64,000 bases of DNA, taken from assembly GCF_038595055.1 (NCBI RefSeq), contig NZ_CP152002.1, forward strand, positions 5,128,501-5,192,500, given 5' to 3'. Below are positions 35,333 to 42,200 of this stretch, piece by piece; position 1 is the first letter of the stretch, and each line of letters opens with the position of its first letter. The DNA is from Paenibacillus sp. FSL R7-0345. Lineage in GTDB: Bacteria; Bacillota; Bacilli; Paenibacillales; Paenibacillaceae. Under the pieces are notes generated by a model. The model did not search any database. It had not been told where the DNA came from and worked only from the letters and a program-made list of their open reading frames with translations. Made by a program: the position numbers and the translations under genes.

Positions 35333-36064
35333 TCAGGATTGATATATTTCTCTGTTTAGATTAACTACTTCTATATGTGAGTATCTGCTTGTAGCCGCCG
35401 ATAAGATTTCAATCACTTTATCCCGTAAAGATGGGGCTTTTTCTTTGTTTGCTTTTTTTAATGCCTCGCTTAGTTCTTCCTTGGTTAGTTCCGTGCAGTA
35501 TGCCGGGGTTCCTGGCTGTTGTCTCCATGAATCAATTAATGAACCACTATCTACTGCATCGAACCCTAGTTCATTGGCCAGATTCATGATTTTTTGCTTT
35601 TGGTGCAGATCATTACCGGCAATCGCTGTGGCAATACGTCCGTTACTGCCTTCCGGAGTACCTTTATGTTCTAAGGTAAAGGCTAATAAATTATTGAAAG
35701 CTTTAATAATTGACCTGCCTAATTGATTTGATACCCAGACACTTTCAACCATCCCGTTCTCAATTTCTTCAATTTCACCGCTCATTTGAGGATAATAATT
35801 TGATGTATCAACAACAATTACTTCCTCCTCAAGTTTATCTACAATGTTGCGAATGCTTGGCAATGCGTGGAAAGGGATCGATATGATAAGTACATCGATA
35901 TTGGTAATTGCTTCTTCGATACTCACAGGTGTTCCTGTGAGTTTCTTTCCTTCCAAACGTTCAATGCCGCGGGCATCTGCAATCTTAACATCATGCCCAT
36001 TCTCAACCAGTTTTCGAGAAATATTTGACCCGATTGGCCCTGCACCTATAATTCCAAATCTCAT
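35333..36064 (-). CDS. NADP oxidoreductase, coenzyme F420-dependent type (NAD(P)-binding)
   Basis: A 243-residue Rossmann protein with the dinucleotide motif GIIGAGPIGSNISRKL at the very N-terminus and strands (DVLIISIPFHALPSI, EVIVVDTSNYYP) of the F420-dependent NADP reductase / ProC-like fold. In Bacillota such proteins probably use NADPH and another redox partner; F420 use is not implied. ATG 36064 follows AGGAGG. A palindromic box (36099-36110) sits 35 bp upstream. It belongs to the MarR-box redox cluster. Confidence 0.75.
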   Translation of the reverse strand: MRFGIIGAGPIGSNISRKLVENGHDVKIADARGIERLEGKKLTGTPVSIEEAITNIDVLIISIPFHALPSIRNIVDKLEEEVIVVDTSNYYPQMSGEIEEIENGMVESVWVSNQLGRSIIKAFNNLLAFTLEHKGTPEGSNGRIATAIAGNDLHQKQKIMNLANELGFDAVDSGSLIDSWRQQPGTPAYCTELTKEELSEALKKANKEKAPSLRDKVIEILSAATSRYSHIEVVNLNREIYQS

Positions 36065-36098
36065 TTTTAGTCCTCCTAAGTATTATCCTGTTTAATAT

Positions 36099-36110
36099 TT
36101 AGCATGCTAA
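36099..36110. promoter_or_regulatory. MarR-type palindrome, site 1
   Basis: TTAGCATGCTAA, a perfect 12-bp palindrome, 35 bp upstream of the F420-type oxidoreductase. It shares the TTAGCnnRCTAA pattern with sites at 36584, 37419 and 38568. Confidence 0.6.
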
Positions 36111-36130
36111 TTATATTCACAAAAAGAAAC

Positions 36131-36556
36131 TTAAAATAAGTTTCTTTCCAGCCGCTTCAAAAGCTCTCTCAAAAGCAAGCGTTCTTCCGGTAAAACGGAA
36201 TGTAGTAATTTATCCTGCTCCTGTCTCCATTTGATATCTACCGGTTCTTCTAATTCTTTACCCTTATCTGTAAGAAAAATCCGCATTACCCTCGCATCCT
36301 GCTCATCACGCTTACGGTAAATAAATCCGTTTTGCTCCAGTGACTTAACCATGTTTGTTACTGTTGGGGGTTCACAATTTAGATGTTCGCGTATTTGCAT
36401 TTGTGTAATCCCATCACCTAGCCACAACCGGTAAAGTAATTTCTCCTGGCCTACATACAGGTTAAGCTCCCTTAGAGACTCACTATAATCCCGGCGCATT
36501 TGGGAAGAAATCCGGTCTAACGACTGACGAATATCGCAATCAACCTTATCATTCAT
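36131..36556 (-). CDS. MarR-family transcriptional regulator
   Basis: A 141-residue MarR protein: dimer helices, winged HTH with recognition segment MQIREHLNCEPPTVTNMVKS, wing RKRDEQDARVMRIFLTDKG and a C-terminal helix. ATG 36556 is preceded by AAGTTGAGGG. It lies within a cluster of three flavin/NADPH redox genes, and a TTAGC...CTAA box (36584-36595) lies 28 bp upstream of it, suggesting autoregulation plus control of its neighbours. The ligand could be a quinone, nitro compound or oxidant; that is an inference from the neighbours. Confidence 0.85.
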   Translation of the reverse strand: MNDKVDCDIRQSLDRISSQMRRDYSESLRELNLYVGQEKLLYRLWLGDGITQMQIREHLNCEPPTVTNMVKSLEQNGFIYRKRDEQDARVMRIFLTDKGKELEEPVDIKWRQEQDKLLHSVLPEERLLLRELLKRLERNLF

Positions 36557-36583
36557 AGTCTACCCTCAACTTGTAAAGTATAT

Positions 36584-36595
36584 TTAGCGGACTAA
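36584..36595. promoter_or_regulatory. MarR-type palindrome, site 2
   Basis: TTAGCGGACTAA lies 28 bp upstream of the MarR gene, the place expected for autoregulation. Confidence 0.6.
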
Positions 36596-36640
36596 CTATA
36601 ACATGGTGAAATTGAGGTGTCCATCTCTCTGAATGGCTTC

Positions 36641-37381
36641 TTATTTGTTGGCATATCCTTGCTTGTTTAAATACTCCAGCATTTCGGGCAGGATACTTCT
36701 TTGAAGATGATCCCGGATGTGCTCACTCCACCCTTTTACTTTTTTCACGGTGAATGGAGCTTTAACAGGACGGCCCTCATAATACTTCAGCATGGTTTCA
36801 TCATAGACGGCTAATTGCTCTTTATCGAGTGGCTGATACTGGTTTTCAAATAATACCATGGATTGAGGCAACCGAGGCTTCAGCTCAGATTTATCTCCGT
36901 ACGGAACACCGATACATAATCCCACCAACGGAATCACATACTTAGGCAATTTTAACTCTTCAGATAATTCATTGATATTTAATTTAACCCCGCCTATAAA
37001 AACGCCGCCAAGTCCCATAGATTCTGCAGCCGTTAACGCATTTTGTGCCATTAACCCGGCATCAAGTGAACCAATTTGCAGAAATTCAATATATTCAATA
37101 TCAACATCGGGGGCAATCTGATGATTCCGGTTGAAATCAGAACAGAAAATCCAAAACTCTGCTGCTTCTTCAATGTAAGGCTGATTACCACAGAGATACA
37201 TCACCTTTTTACGAAGATCCAGATCAGTGATTCTGATGATCGAAACGGCCTGCAGAAGGCTGAAGGAAGAGGTTTGATTAGCCGCCTTAAAGATTGCCTC
37301 CAGTTGTTCCTCTGTCAGGGGTTGGTTTGTATACGAACGAACGGAGGTGTGATTTTGAAGCAATTCAAGCGTATTATTCAA
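36641..37381 (-). CDS. NADPH-dependent nitroreductase / flavin reductase (NfsA/FRP family)
   Basis: A 246-residue FMN oxidoreductase. The N-terminal LLQNHTSVRSYTNQPLTEEQ is the FMN-binding entry of the NfsA/FRP family, and the centre has ESMGLGGVFIGGVKLN and later GLCIGVPYGDKSELKPRLP. Members reduce nitro compounds, quinones or flavins with NADPH as homodimers. ATG 37381 is preceded by AAGGAG. Box 3 (37419-37430) lies 38 bp upstream. It sits between the MarR gene and the nitronate monooxygenase, all on the minus strand. Confidence 0.85.
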   Translation of the reverse strand: MNNTLELLQNHTSVRSYTNQPLTEEQLEAIFKAANQTSSFSLLQAVSIIRITDLDLRKKVMYLCGNQPYIEEAAEFWIFCSDFNRNHQIAPDVDIEYIEFLQIGSLDAGLMAQNALTAAESMGLGGVFIGGVKLNINELSEELKLPKYVIPLVGLCIGVPYGDKSELKPRLPQSMVLFENQYQPLDKEQLAVYDETMLKYYEGRPVKAPFTVKKVKGWSEHIRDHLQRSILPEMLEYLNKQGYANK

Positions 37382-37394
37382 TGGGTAGGCTCCT

Positions 37395-37516
37395 TTGCTA
37401 GTTATGTCATAATAATCTTTAGCTTACTAACTATTTGCTGATGTTTGTATGAATTAATAACCTCGTCTCCATCATCTTGCTCATACGTTTGATTTGCAAA
37501 GAAGGCAATTACTTAA
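37395..37516. repeat. Duplicated promoter segment, copy A
   Basis: This stretch resembles 38541-38662: the same order of CCTTTGC, AGTTATGT, AATAATC, the TTAGCTT..CTAA box and, at the end, TTTGATTTG and AAAGAAGGCAATT. The two copies flank the nitronate monooxygenase gene, and copy A overlaps its stop codon. Confidence 0.6.
37419..37430. promoter_or_regulatory. MarR-type palindrome, site 3
   Basis: TTAGCTTACTAA lies 38 bp upstream of the nitroreductase start. Confidence 0.6.
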
Positions 37517-38477
37517 TACCTGTTGCCAACTCATTAACCACTTCTTGTACAGTTTGGATCTTCTTGATTGGCGTAATTCCAGTACCAACAGTGATGATTC
37601 CACCTTCACCGTTACCTTCAAGCATACCGATACGGATTACACTAGAGCTACCCCCAATCTTAGCAATTTCTTCACGGGATGCGCCCTGGTTGTCCATAGC
37701 CACCAGTTTTTCTGCAAATGGTGTAGGCAATGAACGGTAGTACGCTGGTAAAGTACGGTACAGCAACAAATCTGTTGCGGATGAATCCACTATCCTTTGC
37801 TTTACTGATTGTGCTGCCGGGTTCTCGACAGTAGGAATAAAACGGCTCCCTAGAAAGACACCTTCTGCCCCTAATTCAAAGGCACTTGCAACACCGCGGG
37901 CATCACCAATACCACCGGCAGCGATTACTGGAATATCAAGCACATCAACAATAATAGGAGTTATTGTAAAAGTACCAATGACACTTGTCGGCAATGTCCC
38001 CCCCTCATCAAATCCAGTAACAACATAAACATCAACACCCATAGCTTGAGCAGCCTTTGCATCTTCGATCGTTGGCGTTAGAGGACGGTAGACAATCTTA
38101 ATGCCTGCTTCCTTCAATGGGGTAATGATCTTTTCAGTTAGGGTTCCTTCAACGCCATTAAGAAGAACAACATGTATTCCTTCTTCAATAACAACTTCCA
38201 AAATTGGCCAAGTGAACTTCATATCTGTATCAGTAATTAAAGTTGTCCCAAAGGGTTTATCCGTCAGTTCCTTTGTCTTACGAATCTCACGACGCATACG
38301 TTCTGCGGTTTCCTCTGGAGAGGTTGTAATTGTCGTTTGGCCGGCATTAGGACCAAGAATCCCTAAACCACCCGCATTACTTACGGCAGCAACAAATTCA
38401 GCATTTGTGATCCAACTCATAGGTCCTTGTAAAATGGGTTTTTCAATTCCAAGAATATCTGCTACACGATTTTTCAT
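37509..38477 (-). CDS. Nitronate monooxygenase / FabK-like FMN oxidoreductase
   Basis: A 322-residue FMN TIM-barrel protein. N-terminal KPILQGPMSWITNAEF and AVSNAGGLGILGPNAG, and the FMN phosphate-binding AAGGIGDARGVASAFELGAE, fit the nitronate monooxygenase/2-nitropropane dioxygenase family, of which FabK (enoyl-ACP reductase) is a branch. The isolated position in a redox cluster, not a fatty-acid operon, favours the nitronate type. Start ATG 38477 follows GAGAGGATG. It is upstream of the nitroreductase, diverges from the HxlR gene at 38708, and has box 4 at 38568. Confidence 0.75.
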   Translation of the reverse strand: MKNRVADILGIEKPILQGPMSWITNAEFVAAVSNAGGLGILGPNAGQTTITTSPEETAERMRREIRKTKELTDKPFGTTLITDTDMKFTWPILEVVIEEGIHVVLLNGVEGTLTEKIITPLKEAGIKIVYRPLTPTIEDAKAAQAMGVDVYVVTGFDEGGTLPTSVIGTFTITPIIVDVLDIPVIAAGGIGDARGVASAFELGAEGVFLGSRFIPTVENPAAQSVKQRIVDSSATDLLLYRTLPAYYRSLPTPFAEKLVAMDNQGASREEIAKIGGSSSVIRIGMLEGNGEGGIITVGTGITPIKKIQTVQEVVNELATGIK

Positions 38478-38540
38478 TATTTACATCCTCTCTTCTTAGC
38501 ACCGTATATTGAATATAGCCTTAAACAACTTGATTGGTCT

Positions 38541-38662
38541 CCTTTGCGAGTTATGTTACAATAATCATTAGCTTGCTAATTAAATAATATTATTTGTACT
38601 GATTTGCGGCTTTGACACCATCATACGTTCATACATTTGATTTGAAAAGAAGGCAATTTAAA
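38541..38662. repeat. Duplicated promoter segment, copy B
   Basis: The partner of 37395-37516. It lies in the divergent region between the nitronate monooxygenase and HxlR genes and holds the palindrome at 38568-38579. Confidence 0.6.
38568..38579. promoter_or_regulatory. MarR-type palindrome, site 4
   Basis: TTAGCTTGCTAA, 91 bp upstream of the nitronate monooxygenase and 129 bp upstream of the divergent HxlR gene. Confidence 0.55.
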
Positions 38663-38707
38663 TGAACATTGTACATATTTTTGTACTTATAGACTGGGAG
38701 CGAGATC

Positions 38708-39076
38708 ATGAGGGTATGTAATGGCGGATTTGAAAAAGAGTTTATTGATGATAACAGGAATATGTATGCAATAGCCTTTACGCAAAATGTGCTTTCAGGG
38801 CGCTGGAAATATTTCATTATCTGGTTTTTGGAAGGGGAAACCCGCCGTTTTACCGAGATAAAAAAATTCTTGGGCGGCTTATCGCAAGGCTCGCTCACAA
38901 AGCAGCTTAAAGAATTGGAGAACGACGGGGTAATTAAACGCGATGTGTATTCGGAAGTACCGCCGCGGGTCGAATATTCGCTGACAGAGAAGGGAGTTAA
39001 GTTGCTGCCTGTACTTAAACAGATGGAGGCATTTGGCAAAGAATACGGGGAGAAACCTGAACGCGGGAAAGGTTAG
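38708..39076 (+). CDS. HxlR-family transcriptional regulator
   Basis: A 122-residue winged-helix regulator. It begins MRVCNGGFEKEF and has LSGRWKYFIIWFLEGETRRF and the recognition helix GGLSQGSLTKQLKELENDGV, then wing VPPRVEYSLTEKGVKLLP. The single Cys near the N-terminus (Cys4) matches the conserved redox/aldehyde-sensing Cys of HxlR proteins such as HypR and YodB. The start follows GGGAGCGAGATC. It diverges from the nitronate monooxygenase and probably regulates a redox or electrophile response together with the MarR protein. Confidence 0.85.
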   Translation: MRVCNGGFEKEFIDDNRNMYAIAFTQNVLSGRWKYFIIWFLEGETRRFTEIKKFLGGLSQGSLTKQLKELENDGVIKRDVYSEVPPRVEYSLTEKGVKLLPVLKQMEAFGKEYGEKPERGKG

Positions 39077-39078
39077 TA

Positions 39079-39122
39079 AAAGAAGAAGCCGTCCCATTTG
39101 CAGGTTTCTCTGCAGATGAGAC
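39079..39122 (-). terminator. Terminator after the SLH-GH32 gene
   Basis: A 14-bp imperfect stem, 39091-39104 with 39109-39122 and loop TTTC. The minus-strand exit reads GGCTTCTTCTTTTAC. It lies between the convergent HxlR and SLH-GH32 genes. Confidence 0.5.
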
Positions 39123-39265
39123 AGCTATAAAGAGATTACAGCACCGGAAATCCCGGAATCAGTGTAACGTACATTCTGGCATTCATCGCCTCTTCTCTGC
39201 CGACATAATACCGCAAAGGTTCTCGGTTAATAAACACCTTAAGCTTATATTCCCATTCTGCTGCA

Positions 39266-42200
39266 TTAACGCTCCTTCTGCTCCTCAATCCTTTCAAGCA
39301 ATAGCGAAATGACCTGCGCACTTTCTGCACGGATGACTTCCTCATGCGGCATAAACAATTGATTTCCGCGGCCGCTGATTAATCCGAGCTCCTGTGCAGC
39401 AGCGACTGCATCCGCAGCCCAGCTGCTGATGTGATCCGCATCCCTAAAGCTGCTTAACCGGTTAACGGCAGCATTCCGGCCTGTATGAAACAGATACGCT
39501 TTGTAGATCATGGCCGCCATTTCTTCCCGGCTTACGGATTCCTCCGGTGCAAAAGTATCCGCGCTTCTGCCTGTTATAATCCCATTCTCATAAGCGGCTG
39601 TAATGGAAGAAGCGTACCATTTTGCTGAATCCACATCCTTAAATATCGCTGTGTTGGCAGATTTTATACTCAGTGCCCGGGTAATCAGGGCAGCAAATTC
39701 TGCCCGGCTCACGTTTTGCTTTGGTGCGAACGCTGTTTCACTGATACCCGAGACCATTTGTCTGGCCGCCATCTTTTTAATCACATCATGAGCCCAATAC
39801 GATGCATTCACATCTTCGAATGTTTTGTCGTAGGTAAGAACCGCAAATGTACTGAAATGACTCACCTTTGCTGTCCATTTACCGTCCGAACGGTTGCCGC
39901 CCATGTACTCCAGGCTGCCGTCATCAGCGATGTAGTAGATGCCAGTCAGATCCCGTTGGGAATTCTCATTGGCACTCAGTCTTATTGTGACAGGCTGGGA
40001 GAACTTCTTCAGCTCAAGCACTGTTCCATCGGCCTTCACGATAGATAATTTGAAGTCATAGACCTCTCCGGCTGCGGAGACAGCTGCTTGATTCTTACTT
40101 TCTGCCCGGTCAAGCAGCTCCCTGCCCAGCTGCGGAGATAATACCCCCATTTGGAAAGAGATCTGCGACTGTTCCAATCCGCTGCCGGTAACCAGCGCCT
40201 GTAATTCCTTTAAAACCTCCGCAGGAACTTCAATCTCCACATCTGAATGCTTAACCTTTAGGGCATTCTTCCCGTCATTTGCCGCCAGCTTGACCGGAAA
40301 CAACACCTGCCGTTCACCTTTGGCCAGTTCGAAATTTAAGCTGCTCTGGCTATCCGGCATGCTTCCAGGGATCACAGGATTACCCGGCGGACTGGTTGGA
40401 ACGGGAGGAGTTGGGTCAGTTGGGTCAGTTGGGTCAGTTGGGTCAGTCGGGTCTGTTGGGTCTGTTGGGTCTGTCGGGTCAGTTGGGTCAGTTGGGTCTG
40501 TCGGGTCAGTTGGGTCAGTTGGGTCTGTCGGGTCAGTTGGGTCAATTGGGTCTACACCGTTCTGCACCTTAACCGGTACATTGAAATCATCGACGTTAAT
40601 ATGTCCGAACCCGCCTGTGGATTGGTCAACAACCTTAATGTACAGTTCCTCGCCGATATACGCTGATGCATCCCAGATCTTCCGCTGATATTCCTCATAA
40701 TTGGTGGCCGTCTCTTTAAACAGCTCCTTGCCGTCCGATGCCCGGACCAGTGTGACGTATAGCTTATCAATATCACGCCCGCCGCTGACCAGGAAATTGA
40801 GCTTGCCGTTTCCGCCAAGGATGAAATTCTGTGATTTCAGCGTGCCCGTTAAGCTGTCGCCGCCAGCCTCCTCATTGAAGCCCCACAAATGATAGCCGCC
40901 CGGTATTTTATGTGAAGGATTGAAATAGATTGTGTCCCAGAAAAACCGGGCATCCGTCACATGGATATCCTGGAAGGCCTCCCCTTCCGTAATCCAGCCC
41001 GTCAAGTCGCCTGTGGCAAAATCATGGTTGGGCAGATCCGTAATATCGGTGTATACGGAGTTGTCCCAGTTGTCAGGTACATAGACCGGAGCTGCTGGTT
41101 CACCTGTCAAAGCATTCATCTCCCATACTTCCATCGACTTGACCGTAACATCGTTATCGGCCCAGACCTGCAGACCCAAGGAATCGTATCTGCCTACATA
41201 GACGCGGGTAGTCAGCTTTTTCTTATTATTGGCAAAGGCTTCAACTACCGAACGGTCCAGGAAAATGTGTAGCTTCAGGTTCTCTCCGTCAAGCTCTACA
41301 TGTCCGCCCTGAATCCCATCCACCCGGACATCCGGATCGATACTGCTCTTGGTCCGGTCTACATTAAATGTATTATCGCTCTTGTCATAGTAAATCAGTG
41401 TTTCTTCCTGGCCGTTGTCAGAGCGCCGCACTTTAAGGCCGAATTTCTGGGCTTCGCCCGGATCGATCTCCATGACGATTTCCAGCATGTCGCCTTTGAC
41501 ATTGTGGATCAATTGATTGGCAGCAGCCAAATTTTTGTCCGAGAAATCAACCACCTTATCTCCTCGCAGACTCTTTAATTCCTCAATAGGCTCAATGCGC
41601 AATTCATCGTGCTCATCCAGGCTCAGTGAAACCGGCAGCGCCAGGTTATGCGCCCATCCGGCCTGATATTCCGCCTGCGGTGTTCTTACATTCTGCACCA
41701 TGGAGAACACGACTGTTCTTCCGTCAGGGGTGACCATCCCGCTCTCTGCGGTTAAATAGCCGTCGCCTACATCCATTTTGGACGGTGCCTCCTGGTCAGG
41801 TATAAATTTGAAGTGGTGCCGGTCCCAGGTTCCAATCCAGTAAAAAACCTCAACATCCCGTTGCACATCATTCGCCGGCAGAACGTGCTCCGGCTTTTCA
41901 TGGGGATTAATCATGAAAATATATTTCTGGTTGCCGGTACTATCTTTGCCTAACGGCAGCAGCACCGGCAGTTCCCATACTGTTCCAAGCTCCGGATACA
42001 AGCTTCTGTCACTGACATAAAGCGGTCCTTTATACTCCCAGTTGTACATATCATCGGATACGTAGACCAAAGCGGTGCCGCTGCTAAAGTCTTTAAGACC
42101 GGAGGTTACCAGCTGATACCACTTATCCGTCTCTTGGTCATACCATACAAACGGGTCTCTGAATTCGTTATGAATGCCGTTTCCGTTTTGCTCTGTTACC

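Noticed and set aside
39136..39345. Minus-strand 69-codon frame overlapping the end of the SLH-GH32 gene
   Set aside because: It overlaps the 3' end of the big gene by 80 bp in another frame, has a poor start and no recognisable domain.
40290..40688. Plus-strand frame through the DPT-linker DNA (Gly-Ser-Val repeats)
   Set aside because: It is the mirror of the low-complexity linker; no ribosome site and it lies within the GH32 gene.
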